NCBI RefSeq assembly: GCF_900105075.1
Contig: NZ_FNSK01000005.1
Span: forward strand, 182,223-246,222
Length of the DNA stretch: 64,000 nt
Direction of reading: 5' to 3'
Source of the DNA: Rhodobacter sp. 24-YEA-8
GTDB taxonomy: Bacteria; Pseudomonadota; Alphaproteobacteria; Rhodobacterales; Rhodobacteraceae
In this document: piece by piece, positions 23,078 through 33,246 of the stretch
Position numbering within the stretch: the first letter of the stretch is position 1
Layout of the letters: the number at the start of each line of letters is the position of its first letter
Position numbers and translations under genes: made by a program
Notes under the pieces: generated by a model
What the model saw: only the letters and a program-made list of their open reading frames with translations
What the model was told of the DNA's origin: nothing
The model's database searches: none

Positions 23078-24345
23078 CAGAGCCCCTTTGCGATGGCAAG
23101 CATTGCCGCGCTGACCTGCGTCAGCTCGTCCGGGCCGATCGTCAGCGGCGGCATGGCATAGAGCAGCTTGCCGAAGGGCCGCAGCCAGACGCCGGTTTCG
23201 GCGCAGAAACGGTGCACCTTGTCCATCGGCAGGGGCGTTTTCATCTCGATCACCCCGATTGCGCCCAGAACGCGCAGCCCGGCCACCGAAGGCAGCCCGG
23301 CAGCGGGTGCGAGGTCACGCTGCAACTGCGCGCCGATATCGCGGGCCCGGGCGCTCCAGTCCGCGCTTTGCCACAGACCCATGGCGGCGGCGGCAACGGC
23401 GCAGGCCAGCGGATTGGCCATAAAGGTCGGGCCATGCATCAATATGCCCGCCTCACAGGCGAGATCGCGCGTGGCTGTGGTGGCGGCAAGGCTCATCATG
23501 CCGCCGGTCAGCGCCTTGCCGAGGCACATGATATCGGGCCTGACCCCCGCCAGATCGGCCGCAAAGGGCGCACCGGTGCGGCTGAACCCGGTCGCGATTT
23601 CATCGAAGATCAGCAGAACCGCATGACGGTCACAGATCGCCCGCAGGCCCCTGAGATAGGCGGGATGATAGAAATACATTCCCCCTGCGCCCTGGACGAC
23701 AGGTTCGATGATGAAGGCCGCAATCTCTGCGTCATGGCGGGACAGCAGCGCCTCAACCTCGCCCAGGCCGTTCAGCGCCGGGTCCTCGGGCCAGTCGGCG
23801 CCATAGGACACCGGCGGGCGGGCGGCGAAGTGCTGCGGCGCAATGGCACGGCCGAAATGGCTGTGCATGCCGGTCTCTGGATCGCAAAGGCTCATCGCCT
23901 TCCATGTGTCACCATGATAGCCGCCGCGCACGGTCGCCAGGGCAGTGCGCCTGCGATGGCCACGCGCGATCTGGACCTGAATGGCCAGTTTCACCGCCAC
24001 CTCAACCGCGACTGAGCCACTGTCGGCATAGAAGATCCGGTCGAGCCCCTCCGGCAGTACAGCTGTCAGCCGGCGACTGAGGTCGATGGCCGGCTGATGG
24101 GTCAGCCCGCCGAACATGACATGCGGCAGCTGCGCCGCCTGGTCCTGCAGCGCTTTGACCAGCGAGGGCGGCGCATGGCCAAAGGCCGCGCACCACCAGG
24201 AGGACATGGCGTCGATCATCCGCCGGCCATCATCGAGCGTCAGCCAGATACCCTCGGCCCGCCTGATCCTGTGCTGCGGCGCCGGATGCGCAATCGAACT
24301 GTAGGGATGCCAGATATGGCTGCGGTCAAAGGCCAGATCCTCCAT
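23077..24345 (-). CDS. bioA: Adenosylmethionine-8-amino-7-oxononanoate aminotransferase
   Basis: A 422-residue class III PLP aminotransferase that converts KAPA to DAPA with SAM as amino donor. The BioA start HIWHPYSS, the SSWWCAAFGHAPPSLVKAL block, LIFDEIATGFSRTG with the PLP-contacting Asp, and the lysine in CLGKALTGGMM are all visible. The substrate-specific WHPYSS motif separates it from other class III enzymes. ATG 24345 overlaps the bioD stop; the longer frame upstream has no ribosome site. Confidence 0.95.
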   Translation of the reverse strand: MEDLAFDRSHIWHPYSSIAHPAPQHRIRRAEGIWLTLDDGRRMIDAMSSWWCAAFGHAPPSLVKALQDQAAQLPHVMFGGLTHQPAIDLSRRLTAVLPEGLDRIFYADSGSVAVEVAVKLAIQVQIARGHRRRTALATVRGGYHGDTWKAMSLCDPETGMHSHFGRAIAPQHFAARPPVSYGADWPEDPALNGLGEVEALLSRHDAEIAAFIIEPVVQGAGGMYFYHPAYLRGLRAICDRHAVLLIFDEIATGFSRTGAPFAADLAGVRPDIMCLGKALTGGMMSLAATTATRDLACEAGILMHGPTFMANPLACAVAAAAMGLWQSADWSARARDIGAQLQRDLAPAAGLPSVAGLRVLGAIGVIEMKTPLPMDKVHRFCAETGVWLRPFGKLLYAMPPLTIGPDELTQVSAAMLAIAKGL

Positions 24346-24962
24346 CACAGCGCAGCCTTGATGGTCGCCAGGTCGATAGCCGGAAAGGCCTGTTCCAGCG
24401 CGCTGCGGGTGACATTCGTGAGGCGCGGCAGGCGACCAAGGGCTGGCAGGGCGGCGATCCGGCAGATGCTGTGCTGGCTGTCCTGCATTTCCTCGCCGAT
24501 AAAGACGATGCCCAGCAGCGGCACGCGGCGCGCGCGCAGGGCTTCGATCGTCAGCAGGCTGTGATTGATCGTGCCAAGTGCGGTCCGAGCCACCACGATG
24601 ACCGGGGCCTGCCATTTCGCCATCTGATCGGCGTAAAGGAAGCTGCCATCCAGGGGCACCAGCGCGCCCCCCGCCCCCTCGACCACCAGCGGGCCGTCGA
24701 CCGGGGGCAGCGGCATCGCCGTGATCCTGATCCCCTCGCGCGCCGCCGCATGATGCGGCGAAGCCGGAAGCTTCAGCCGATATGTCTCGGGCAGGGTGGG
24801 GCGGCCGGTCAGGCGGGCGACGGTCTCGCTGTCGGTCTCTTCGTCAAGCCCGGCCTGGACGGGTTTCCAATAGCTTGCCTGCAAAGCCAGCGTCAGCCCG
24901 GCGCTGAACACGGTCTTGCCGATCCCGGTATCTGTGCCGGTAATGATGATGGCAGAACTCAT
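24345..24962 (-). CDS. bioD: Dethiobiotin synthetase
   Basis: A 205-residue ATP-dependent carboxylase that closes the ureido ring of dethiobiotin. The P-loop GTDTGIGKT (residues 8-16), KPVQAGLDEETDSE, and VVEGAGGALVPL fit BioD. It is slightly shorter than the E. coli enzyme but shows no missing motif. It overlaps bioF by 4 bases and bioA by 1, as in a tightly coupled operon. Confidence 0.95.
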   Translation of the reverse strand: MSSAIIITGTDTGIGKTVFSAGLTLALQASYWKPVQAGLDEETDSETVARLTGRPTLPETYRLKLPASPHHAAAREGIRITAMPLPPVDGPLVVEGAGGALVPLDGSFLYADQMAKWQAPVIVVARTALGTINHSLLTIEALRARRVPLLGIVFIGEEMQDSQHSICRIAALPALGRLPRLTNVTRSALEQAFPAIDLATIKAAL

Positions 24963-26092
24963 GTCGGATACCCTGTTTTCATCCCCGCGATGGCCGCGAA
25001 AAGCGCATCGATATCCGTGACCTGCAGCCCACCGGTGATCGAGATGCGCAGACGCGCAGAGCCTTTCGCGACAGTGGGCGGCCGGATAGCGCGCAGATCG
25101 AACCCCGCCTCGCGCAGGTCATGCGCGGCCCTGAGCGCCGCATGATCCTGACCTATGATCAGAGGGAGGATCTGGCTGCGGCCGAGCTTAAGCCCCACGC
25201 TACTGGCGGCGCGATGGGCATGAAGGCGCAGGTCTTTGGCATGTCTGATCAGTGCGGGCCGTGTCTGCAACAGCAAAAGCGCCGCACGTACCGCCGCCGC
25301 AACCAGCGGCGAAGGGGCGGTGGCATAGATGAAGGGGCGCGCGCGGTTGATCAGTGTCTCGGTCACGATGCGCCCGGCGCAGATCAGCGCGCCACCGGCC
25401 CCGAGCGCCTTGCCGCAGGTATGGACCACAATCGATGCAATATCGCCCGGCACATCGGCAAGCCCGCGCCCCATCGGCCCGTAAAGCCCGGTGGCATGGG
25501 CTTCATCCAGGACCAGTACGGCATCGTAAGCCCGCGCCAGTGCGATGAAATCGGCCAGTGGCGCGAAATCCCCATCCATCGAACAGAGCGTCTCAAGCGC
25601 GATCCAGATCCGCCCGCGACCGCCATTGACGCGCCAGTCGCGGATCTGATCCTCTGCATGCTGCGCGTCGTTATGGCGGAATTCCAGGCTTTGCGCCGGG
25701 CCGAGCCGCATCCCCTCATGCACACTGGCATGGATCCTTGCATCATAAAGCACCAGATCATCTGCCATCGGCAGGGCCGAGAAGATCGCCTGATTGGCCT
25801 GAAAGCCACCGCCCATGAACAGAGAGGATTCGGTGCCGAAGAAATCGGCGGCTTCGGCCTCCAGCGCCGCAAATTCCGGATCATTGCCGCGCAGCAGCCG
25901 CGATCCGCCCGACCCCACCGGCACACCGCGGGCGATGGCCGCCTGCACCGCATCGGCGAGGACGGCGGATGCGCTCAGGCCCAGATAATCATTCGAGGCA
26001 AAGTCACGCCCCAGTGCCGGCAACAGCGCGCGGGCGCGCCCTCGCGCTGCGGTGACCGCAAGCCGTTCGGCATGTCGGGGAAAAAGGCTCAC
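24959..26092 (-). CDS. bioF: 8-amino-7-oxononanoate synthase
   Basis: A 377-residue PLP enzyme of the alpha-oxoamine synthase family that joins pimeloyl thioester and alanine to [13 protein letters not shown] near the N-terminus, [25 protein letters not shown] and the PLP lysine in [12 protein letters not shown] are present. I chose GTG 26092 because it overlaps the bioB stop as GTGA; a TTG five codons earlier is less likely. It is the second gene of the biotin operon. Confidence 0.94.
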   Translation of the reverse strand: MSLFPRHAERLAVTAARGRARALLPALGRDFASNDYLGLSASAVLADAVQAAIARGVPVGSGGSRLLRGNDPEFAALEAEAADFFGTESSLFMGGGFQANQAIFSALPMADDLVLYDARIHASVHEGMRLGPAQSLEFRHNDAQHAEDQIRDWRVNGGRGRIWIALETLCSMDGDFAPLADFIALARAYDAVLVLDEAHATGLYGPMGRGLADVPGDIASIVVHTCGKALGAGGALICAGRIVTETLINRARPFIYATAPSPLVAAAVRAALLLLQTRPALIRHAKDLRLHAHRAASSVGLKLGRSQILPLIIGQDHAALRAAHDLREAGFDLRAIRPPTVAKGSARLRISITGGLQVTDIDALFAAIAGMKTGYPT

Positions 26093-27036
26093 GCCGCCGC
26101 CCCACAAGTACGCAGTTCTTCGGCGCGCAGGCCGAGCCTTGCGAAAAGCTGCGCGTCTTTGCTGTCGCCGGGATTATCCGCTGTCAGCAGCGTATCGCCG
26201 ACAAAGATCGAATTGGCACCGGCAAAAAAGCACATCGCCTGCAGCTCATCCGACATCGCGCTGCGTCCCGCCGAAAGCCGGACATAGGATTTCGGCGCCA
26301 GAATACGCATGGTGGCAATCGTGCGCACCATCTCGATCGGATCAAGCGGCGCCACATCTGCCAGGGGTGTGTCTGCCATTGGCATCAACATGTTGATCGG
26401 GATGGATTTTGGCGGCTCGGGCAGATCGGCCAGGGTCTGGATCATCGAGATCCGGTCCTCAGGGCTCTCTCCCATGCCGATGATCCCGCCGGAACAGACA
26501 TTGATCCCCGCCATGCGGACGCGTTCCAGCGTCTCCAGCCGGTCGGCAAAGCTGCGGGTGGTGATGATCGAGGGGTAAAAGCTCTCGGAGGTGTCGATAT
26601 TATGGTTGTAATAATCAAGCCCCGCCGCCCTGAGCTGAACCACCTGGTCATCATCCAGCATCCCCAGCGTCATGCAGGTCTCAAGCCCGAGGGCCTTCAC
26701 CCCCTCGACCATGGCGATGACCGCCGGCATGTCGCGCGCTTTCGGTGAGCGCCACCCGGCCCCCATGCAATAGCGCGTCGCCCCCGCGTCTTTGGCCTTT
26801 TTAGCCTCGGCCAGGACCTTCTGCACCTCCATCATTTTCGAGGCGCTGAGTTTTGATCCGTTGCGCGCCGATTGCGCACAATAGGCGCAGTCTTCCGGGC
26901 AGCCGCCGGTTTTGATCGACAGGAGTTTCGCGCATTGGATGCGGTTCGGGTCGAAATTTTCCCGATGCACGCTCTGGGCGCGGAACAGCAGATCCATCAG
27001 GGGCAGATTATAGACAGGGCTCGCACGCATTTGCAT
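26089..27036 (-). CDS. bioB: Biotin synthase
   Basis: A 315-residue radical-SAM enzyme that inserts sulfur into dethiobiotin. The cluster motif [13 protein letters not shown] (CxxxCxxC) is at residues 44-56, NHNIDTS and the second-cluster arginine region SAGRSAM are conserved, and the family ending [10 protein letters not shown] is intact. It is the promoter-proximal gene of a leftward operon bioB-F-D-A-G-C-R. An AT-rich gap with BioR-like boxes precedes it, so repression by BioR when biotin is plentiful is expected. Confidence 0.96.
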   Translation of the reverse strand: MQMRASPVYNLPLMDLLFRAQSVHRENFDPNRIQCAKLLSIKTGGCPEDCAYCAQSARNGSKLSASKMMEVQKVLAEAKKAKDAGATRYCMGAGWRSPKARDMPAVIAMVEGVKALGLETCMTLGMLDDDQVVQLRAAGLDYYNHNIDTSESFYPSIITTRSFADRLETLERVRMAGINVCSGGIIGMGESPEDRISMIQTLADLPEPPKSIPINMLMPMADTPLADVAPLDPIEMVRTIATMRILAPKSYVRLSAGRSAMSDELQAMCFFAGANSIFVGDTLLTADNPGDSKDAQLFARLGLRAEELRTCGAAA

Positions 27037-27101
27037 CGGGGTCCTCCGGCAGGGCTGCGATCAAGCAGACAGGGAACCGGGCGCGCGCTCAATTTGCAAA
27101 G

Positions 27102-27111
27102 TTATCTATTA
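27102..27111 (-). promoter_or_regulatory. BioR-like box upstream of bioB
   Basis: TTATCTATTA differs by one base from the BioR consensus TTATCTATAA. It lies 66 bases before the bioB start, in a good place to block transcription. Confidence 0.6.
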
Positions 27112-27151
27112 TTCGATCCAGATCTGAATTTAAATTAATATTTAAAATCAA

Positions 27152-27211
27152 ATATCTATATTAAAAATCGCACCTGGAACGAGCGGCAGGGGCATTCCGG
27201 TTTGTCTATAA
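27152..27211. promoter_or_regulatory. Further partial BioR-like boxes in an AT-rich island
   Basis: ATATCTATAT (27152-27161, two mismatches) and TTGTCTATAA (27202-27211, one mismatch) resemble the same box. The stretch 27095-27225 is far more AT-rich than its surroundings. Some matches may be due to composition alone. Confidence 0.35.
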
Positions 27212-27283
27212 TATATTATCTGCATCCCGTGTTTCTGGGGCGCTGCAAACCGCACCATCATCCGATCCGCCGATGCCGCATCC

Positions 27284-29980
27284 TCACTGTGCCGGCGCCA
27301 CGCAGAAACTGCGGGTCGAGATCGGGTTGTGCCAGCAGCGCCCCGTCGCTTCGGTCACCGGACCATCGGTTCTGACCTCGTTCAGGCGCCAGATGCCGTC
27401 CTGGACATAGGTCACGCTGCGATCCCCGTCCGGCCAGACATAGACGTTCAGCGCGACCTGCTCCCGCAGCTTCTGCATCTCTGCCGAAGCCTGCCAGAAG
27501 ATAAAGCCATGACAGGGTTTGTCCGAGATCACCTCGCCGCTCACAGCTCTGACCTGACAGGTGAACGGGTCAGAGGGCAGATCGCCCGCACTCCATTCCT
27601 CCAAAAGCTGCGTATTGGCGGCGCAGGCCTGCGCAATATTGTCCATGCAGCCCATGTCAAAGGCGCGCGAGGCCTCTGACAGCACCAACGGCGGCGGCGG
27701 ATCTTCTTCCTCTGCGGAAGATGCGAAGGCGAGCGGCACGGGCAGTGTCTCGCCCCGGCGCACGCTGTCAGTCAGCATCCCGCCATAGATCAGGCAGGCC
27801 GCCCCATCGGTGGTGTCGACTCGGTGATGAAAGCAGCCGCGCTGATAAGCGGCCAGGGCAAGCGCAGGATCAGTGGGCGGGACTGCCCCATCGGCAAGCA
27901 GATCCCCGGCCAGCCTGCACCCATAGGGCGCGACCGAAGCGTCAGCGCTGTTGCAGGTGAACCGGGCCCATCGCAGGGCGTCGGGCAAACGCGTCTGATC
28001 CGCCAGCGCCAGCTTTGCCGCATCATAGCAGGCCGGGCTGTCCTGATCATTTCCGCTGGCCATCAGCGCCTCGCAGGCCATCGACCGGATATAGAGTGCG
28101 CCTTCCCCGTCATCGCGCTCTGCCATGGCATCCGCAAGCTGGCTGCAGGTATTGGCGGCCCGCGCCATATCGCGTGCATCCCGGCAGCCCATGCGCAGGG
28201 TCACAAGCCAGGCCTCTGGATCGTCGCGGGCGGGAATGGTCACGCCCTGGGTTTCATATCCGACCTTAGCGTAAAGGCCCGCCAGCGGCGCGCAGCCCTT
28301 GATATTGCTGCGCGAACAGGCCTCTTTCAGCATCGCTTCGACCGTATCCAGACCGTCCGCGGCCTCCAGCGCCGCATAGACATACAGCGCCTGACTGCAA
28401 TCCTGCGAGGACCCATCCTCGGGGGACAGGCAGGATAGGGCAAGGGCATCATATCGGGTGCGCAAGGCCGGACGGGCCTCGGAGAGTGTCACGTCCATGG
28501 CCCCGCCAAGGCTTTCGCAGATGCTGTCCTTGTTTTCCTGAGCGTCACAGAGCGCAATCGCGCGGGCGGCCGCGGCCTGCCGCTCGGACACCCGCCAGAA
28601 ATCGGGCAGCTTTGACAGGGTGGCGCAGGCCGCGGGATCGCCGGCTGCGCAGCCTTCAGTCAGGAAGGCACTGGCCCGGGTCACACGCGCCGGACCCCGC
28701 GCATCGGGATCGCCATAGGTCAGGAAATCGCGGTAAAGATAGTAGGCTGATTTGCAGCTGCGCTGATTTGGATCGCGGGGGCCCTGGGTGCATATGCCCG
28801 CCTCGATGCCCGCCAGCGCGAACCGTTCGTCCGGGGTCAGATCCGCCGCGCCCCGTGCCACTGTCACCGCGCGAAAGCCCTCTTCCAGCCCCTCGCAAAT
28901 CCAGCCGATCCCTTGCTGGCAGGCGGTCAGATTGGCCGCGAAATTCGATGCCGCCTCGACGAGGGACGGGCTGCGATCTGCCGCCGTGTTCCGCGCCAGC
29001 AGGATACAGCCCACGCGGTCCTGCGCATCGCAAAGAAGCTTCGACAGCTCCGCCGTCACGCGATCCTCCGCAGTGACCCCGCCCGGCAGCGCCTGATCCT
29101 GCGCAAGCTCTGTCGTATTGTCCTGCCGGTTGATCGCCAGCCGACACCCTTCCAGGTCACTGGCCATACAGCCCAACAGAGCATAGCGTGTGACCACGGC
29201 GGGCCCACGGCCCGGCCCTTCCGGCGCATCATAGATCAGGCCGGCAAATGCGGTGCAGGCCGTGCCGAGGCCCAGATCGCAGGCCTGTTTCATCCCCGCA
29301 GGATCCCCGGCCAGACGGGCTTCGGCCAGCAAGGCCGCAGCCTCCTGCGCTCCGCCCGGCCCTGCTTCGACAAATCCGGCATCATCCCGGACCAGCGCCG
29401 CGCTGAAACCGGCACCGGAGACACAGGAACTGCCCTCTGGCAGCCGATCGGAAAGGCGGATTGTCCTTTCGCTGGCCCCGGTGCTCAGAAGACCCAATAC
29501 CAGCGCATAGCCTCCCGCCTGCAGCCGATAACCGGACGCAGAGGGGCCAAAGGCAGGCAGGGAGGCCGCGAGATCGTTCAGCTCAGACAGCGTATCGGCA
29601 TGGCCCGCAACTAGATGGCAGGTGTTCGGCGGAGCGAGATAGATCCGGTCGCGGCTGTCACTTGCAGTCGTCGGCGGGCAGAAATGCGTGACCCCGGCAA
29701 TCTCCAGATAGCCCACTGCCCGCTCCAGCCCCTTTCCGGTCGCGTAATCCACAGCGAACCATGCGGCACCATCCGGGCCGAAGGTCACGTCGCGTAAAGT
29801 GACCGCTTCGCCCGCCGCCAGTTCGCGTGCTGCCGACCCGGCAGGTGCCGCGTAAATCGGTTGGGCAGCGCAGATATGGCGGGTTTCCAGCGGCTGATGG
29901 GGCAAAGGTTCCTGCGCCAGGGCCGGAGAGCAGACCCCGGACGCAAGCAAAGCAAGGGCGGGCAAGGTGATCCTGATCAT
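27284..29980 (-). CDS. Large secreted cysteine-rich Sel1-like repeat protein
   Basis: An 898-residue exported protein with a signal peptide (residues 1-22, ending SPALA) and a short SH3-like N-terminal domain (about 30-100). The rest is a chain of irregular alpha-helical repeats with paired cysteines, as in QACDLGLGTACTAF, GCAAGDPAACATL, ACSRSNIKGCAPL and GCMDNIAQACAA. This resembles the cysteine-rich Sel1-like repeat proteins of Helicobacter (Hcp), where each repeat holds a disulfide. It probably acts in the periplasm as a binding or assembly scaffold; no enzyme motif is seen. ATG 29980 is chosen over a TTG one codon earlier. It stands alone, with no evident operon partner. Confidence 0.78.
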   Translation of the reverse strand: MIRITLPALALLASGVCSPALAQEPLPHQPLETRHICAAQPIYAAPAGSAARELAAGEAVTLRDVTFGPDGAAWFAVDYATGKGLERAVGYLEIAGVTHFCPPTTASDSRDRIYLAPPNTCHLVAGHADTLSELNDLAASLPAFGPSASGYRLQAGGYALVLGLLSTGASERTIRLSDRLPEGSSCVSGAGFSAALVRDDAGFVEAGPGGAQEAAALLAEARLAGDPAGMKQACDLGLGTACTAFAGLIYDAPEGPGRGPAVVTRYALLGCMASDLEGCRLAINRQDNTTELAQDQALPGGVTAEDRVTAELSKLLCDAQDRVGCILLARNTAADRSPSLVEAASNFAANLTACQQGIGWICEGLEEGFRAVTVARGAADLTPDERFALAGIEAGICTQGPRDPNQRSCKSAYYLYRDFLTYGDPDARGPARVTRASAFLTEGCAAGDPAACATLSKLPDFWRVSERQAAAARAIALCDAQENKDSICESLGGAMDVTLSEARPALRTRYDALALSCLSPEDGSSQDCSQALYVYAALEAADGLDTVEAMLKEACSRSNIKGCAPLAGLYAKVGYETQGVTIPARDDPEAWLVTLRMGCRDARDMARAANTCSQLADAMAERDDGEGALYIRSMACEALMASGNDQDSPACYDAAKLALADQTRLPDALRWARFTCNSADASVAPYGCRLAGDLLADGAVPPTDPALALAAYQRGCFHHRVDTTDGAACLIYGGMLTDSVRRGETLPVPLAFASSAEEEDPPPPLVLSEASRAFDMGCMDNIAQACAANTQLLEEWSAGDLPSDPFTCQVRAVSGEVISDKPCHGFIFWQASAEMQKLREQVALNVYVWPDGDRSVTYVQDGIWRLNEVRTDGPVTEATGRCWHNPISTRSFCVAPAQ

Positions 29981-30187
29981 CAAAACTCACAAATGGTGAC
30001 GTCCCGGGCCACGATCACAGGCCGGCTGCCGATGCTGGGCAGGATGGACCGGAAGGAGGCCGGTTCCAAGCAGGGACGCAATGCATCCGGCGTGATCCTG
30101 CCGAGAGACACGGGATGCGCCCGGCCCAAATCCGGGAGTGACTGTTCCGGCAGAACATCTGTGCTACAGGGCGTGGAAACATACCAA

Positions 30188-30556
30188 ATGGACTGCGTCA
30201 TGCGGAAACTTCTTCTTGTTATCATTGGCCTCGCATTGCTGGGCTTTGGCGGTTATCGGCAATTTGCCGGTGCAGGCGTCAGCGCGGCAGACCAGGCACG
30301 CTGCGAAGCGCAGGTCCGCGCGCAAAGCGGTGACGATGCCGAGGCCCTGGCGCTTTTGCTGCCCAAATGCGGCGATGCCGGCATGGTGGCGATGATGGAT
30401 GCCCAGGCATCGGGCGATGATGCCCAGGCGGCAGCACGCCGGATCTCGCAGGCCAATCAGGGCGACCTGACGGCGCATCTCGTTGACTGGGCGATGATCG
30501 GCGCGGGCCTTGTCGCATTGGCGGCTGCTGCGGCCATGAACCGCCGCCGCGCATGA
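30188..30556 (+). CDS. Small membrane protein with two helices
   Basis: A 122-residue protein: an N-terminal helix that may be a signal anchor (LLLVIIGLALLGFGGY), a polar middle with two cysteines and alanine-rich helices, and a C-terminal helix (about 95-115) followed by an arginine tail. No family is recognised. ATG 30188 or ATG 30200 could be the start; neither has a strong ribosome site. It lies 14 bases before the next gene on the same strand. Confidence 0.6.
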   Translation: MDCVMRKLLLVIIGLALLGFGGYRQFAGAGVSAADQARCEAQVRAQSGDDAEALALLLPKCGDAGMVAMMDAQASGDDAQAAARRISQANQGDLTAHLVDWAMIGAGLVALAAAAAMNRRRA

Positions 30557-30569
30557 TCCGGGTGCCGGG

Positions 30570-30866
30570 GTGAAGACCTCACGCCGGATTTGGCTGCTGA
30601 TCCTGATGGTCGTCATCGGGATCTCACCACTCGCTTCGGTTGCCCTGGCCGGGCTGATTGCGGACTGGAACGGCTGCGCCCTGCATGAGGGCTTTGCCCA
30701 GCCCTGTATCCTGTTGGGAACCGATATCGGCGGCGTGCTTTACACGATGGCCGTCATGGGCTGGCTGATGCTGATTTCGCTTTTCTTTCTTGGAGGCGGA
30801 TTGCTCGGGCTGGCATGGGAGGGCGTCTTGCTGATCGCCCGGAGGATTTCGGGGCGCCTGAGATAA
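30570..30866 (+). CDS. Small two-helix membrane protein
   Basis: A 98-residue protein with an N-terminal helix (about 7-29) and a second one (about 54-85), basic ends and two cysteines between. No family is recognised. It begins with GTG 30570 close behind the previous gene, so the two are probably cotranscribed. The function is unknown. Confidence 0.6.
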   Translation: MKTSRRIWLLILMVVIGISPLASVALAGLIADWNGCALHEGFAQPCILLGTDIGGVLYTMAVMGWLMLISLFFLGGGLLGLAWEGVLLIARRISGRLR

Positions 30867-30957
30867 TCGGCGCAGCGCCTGCTTCGACGCCGGAGTCATC
30901 GCCTTCTTGCCTCAACGCCAGCGAGGATGGCGTTCACGAATACGGGACTATTCAGTG

Positions 30958-33246
30958 TTATTGCCGCTTGCCGAAGCCAGTTAGCGCCGAGACCGGCAGA
31001 TTGATCTCGATGGTCAGGCCATCCTGAGTGGATGACCGCACCGCGTGACCCCGAAGCTGCCCTTCGACGATCGAATTGAACAGTTTCGAGCCAAAGCCTG
31101 TGCCCTTGTCAGTCGAGGCAGGTAAATGCGTCACTTCCACCCAGCGAATGCTGAAGCGATCTTCGATCTGGCAGAGTTCGACACGGAGCAGGCCCTGGCT
31201 GTCCTTGAGGGCCCCATATTTGACGGCATTCGTCCCCAGCTCATGGAATATGAGAGCGATCGCGGTCATGGCTGACGGGTCGAGCGGCAGATCATCGCCA
31301 GTGATCGTAATGTGATCGTCCCCTTTATCGTAAGGCGCGAGAAGTCGACGCAACAGTTCCGCTATCGTGGCTGCTGTTCCGTCCTGCTTGTGCCTGATAA
31401 GGCCATGGGCATCGTGGAGCGCTCTCAGTCGGCCCCGAAGTGATTCCGTCACCGCCTTCACGTCAGAGCCGTCGCGGGCCGTGAGGCTGACCAGGCCATT
31501 CACAAGTGCGAACAGGTTGCCGATCCGGTGGTCCAGTTCCCGGGCGATGATCTCACGCTCGGCTTCCAGTTGTTTGACGGCATCGATATCCGTGGAGGTT
31601 CCATACCAGCGCGTGATCGCGCCTTCGGCGTTCCGAAGCGGTTTGGCAAGAACCTTAAGCCAGCGATAGCTGCCGTCATGATACCGGAAGCGATAATCGA
31701 TCGCGTAGGTTTCCCCTGTCATAAGGCAGGCTTTCCAGGTAGCATCGACCCGCGCCTTGTCTTCAGGGTGAACCAGGCTTTTCCAGGTTTCTGCCGTGAT
31801 CTCTTCCGGGGCGATGCCGGTAAATTCAGTCCACCGGCAATTGAAGTAGTCGTGCCGCCCATCGGCGTCCGTGCTCCAGACGATCTGAGGGATGGACTCG
31901 CTCACGATATTGAAACGTTTGTTGCTTTGCTCAAGTGTCTCGACGGCGTCTGTTAACTCGGTGATATCGATCAGGATGCCGCTCAGATGGGACGCCGCGC
32001 CTTGCCCGTCACGCGCCACTTTGCCAAAGGCTGCAACCCATCGGTTTTCACCTGTGGGCGTCGCAATCCTGTAGCGGCAGTGATAGTCAGAGCCGGTCGC
32101 GATCGCGCCACCGAGAGCATCGAGGACCCGCTCTCGGTCATCCGGGTGAAGGATCTGCGAAAGTCTCTCAAGGGGAATGCCGGTCCCGGCCTGCGCCTCA
32201 ATTCCGAAACGTTCCAGGAACGTGCCTTCCACGCTGAGATCCCGCCGCGCCAGGTTCAGGTCCCATGTGGCGATGATCCCTCCGGCCTCGAGGGCAATGT
32301 CGACGCGTTGTCGGGCAAGCAAGAGCTTGCTGATCAGGTCATCGCGATTGCGCATCACGATAGACAATGTGATCGGCGCCAATGCGACCATGAAGGCCGC
32401 CAATCGCATGGAAACAATCGCATGCTCGTCATAGACGCCTTCGGCACCGTGAAGATAGGTCGCGCATATGACGGTCAGCAACCAGCAGCTGAACAGGAAA
32501 GCGAGGGCGGAAGCAGTGAAGACGGAATAAGCCAGGCCGCACCATAAAAGCGCCGGCAGAGCAAGTGCGAAGGCGCCTGGCCCTCCCACAACCATCGCCA
32601 GGGCGCAGGATGCTGCCAGAGCCAGGACAGGAACAGCTGCAAGCGCGCCCGGTACCAGGTTTAACGACCTGATATTTGCGCCCAGGCTACGAGGCGCCGG
32701 CGCGGAGAGTATGACCGGCAACAAGGCGATATAGTTGACGAGTTCCGTCGTGAACCAGAATGTCCCCGCATTGGCAGCACCGAGCCTCAGCACGACAGGG
32801 TCGGCAATGGCGCCGACAAGTCCCGCAGCTGCGGCAGCCGACACCGAGACCAGGACAATATACAGTGCGGATGCCGGCTCCCGCATCAGCAGCGCATTCC
32901 TGGGAAGATAGCGGCAGACAAGGCAGGCGGTACCGACGCCGCACAGATTTGCGGTATTGAGCAGTAAGGCCTGTGCAAGGCTGGTGCCCGCGATCAGGTC
33001 TGCAGCCATATAGGCCATCGCCGCCAACAGCCACACAGAGGGACGGCGCGTATCGGGCAGGCGAATGAGCAATCCAAGCATGACCGCATTTGCGGGCCAT
33101 ATCATCGCAAGATACCCGACCGGTCTTGTCAGAATGCCCAATGTACATGCGGCAAACACCGCGAGACCGATGACGAGCGCATTCGGTGGAAGAGCCGGGA
33201 CGAGTTTGAACCATCTCGACGATGCACTGCGTTCTACGGAGGCCAT
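30958..33246 (-). CDS. MASE1-PAS-PAS-HWE membrane histidine kinase
   Basis: A 762-residue sensor kinase. About 8-10 hydrophobic segments in the first 290 residues form a MASE1-type sensor (PANAVMLGLLIRLP, FWFTTELVNYIALLP). Two PAS domains follow (about 320-430 and 440-560), the second with PQIVWSTDADGRHDYFNCRW, then the kinase core with H-box ARELDHRIGNLFALV, N-box FHELGTNAVKYGAL and WVEVTH. The ligand of MASE1 is unknown. The start at 33246 is preferred because GCGAGAGA precedes it; the frame runs 27 codons further upstream without a ribosome site. It has no receiver partner next to it and may feed the stress pathway at 11-15 kb. Confidence 0.87.
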   Translation of the reverse strand: MASVERSASSRWFKLVPALPPNALVIGLAVFAACTLGILTRPVGYLAMIWPANAVMLGLLIRLPDTRRPSVWLLAAMAYMAADLIAGTSLAQALLLNTANLCGVGTACLVCRYLPRNALLMREPASALYIVLVSVSAAAAAGLVGAIADPVVLRLGAANAGTFWFTTELVNYIALLPVILSAPAPRSLGANIRSLNLVPGALAAVPVLALAASCALAMVVGGPGAFALALPALLWCGLAYSVFTASALAFLFSCWLLTVICATYLHGAEGVYDEHAIVSMRLAAFMVALAPITLSIVMRNRDDLISKLLLARQRVDIALEAGGIIATWDLNLARRDLSVEGTFLERFGIEAQAGTGIPLERLSQILHPDDRERVLDALGGAIATGSDYHCRYRIATPTGENRWVAAFGKVARDGQGAASHLSGILIDITELTDAVETLEQSNKRFNIVSESIPQIVWSTDADGRHDYFNCRWTEFTGIAPEEITAETWKSLVHPEDKARVDATWKACLMTGETYAIDYRFRYHDGSYRWLKVLAKPLRNAEGAITRWYGTSTDIDAVKQLEAEREIIARELDHRIGNLFALVNGLVSLTARDGSDVKAVTESLRGRLRALHDAHGLIRHKQDGTAATIAELLRRLLAPYDKGDDHITITGDDLPLDPSAMTAIALIFHELGTNAVKYGALKDSQGLLRVELCQIEDRFSIRWVEVTHLPASTDKGTGFGSKLFNSIVEGQLRGHAVRSSTQDGLTIEINLPVSALTGFGKRQ

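Noticed and set aside
27176-27202. GGAAC...GGTT before bioB
   Set aside because: Spacer of 18 bases, and it points away from bioB toward the end of the large secreted protein gene.
30958-33246. Possible GGEDEF-type output for the MASE1 protein
   Set aside because: MASE1 often joins GGEDEF domains, but the C-terminus here is clearly an HWE kinase core.
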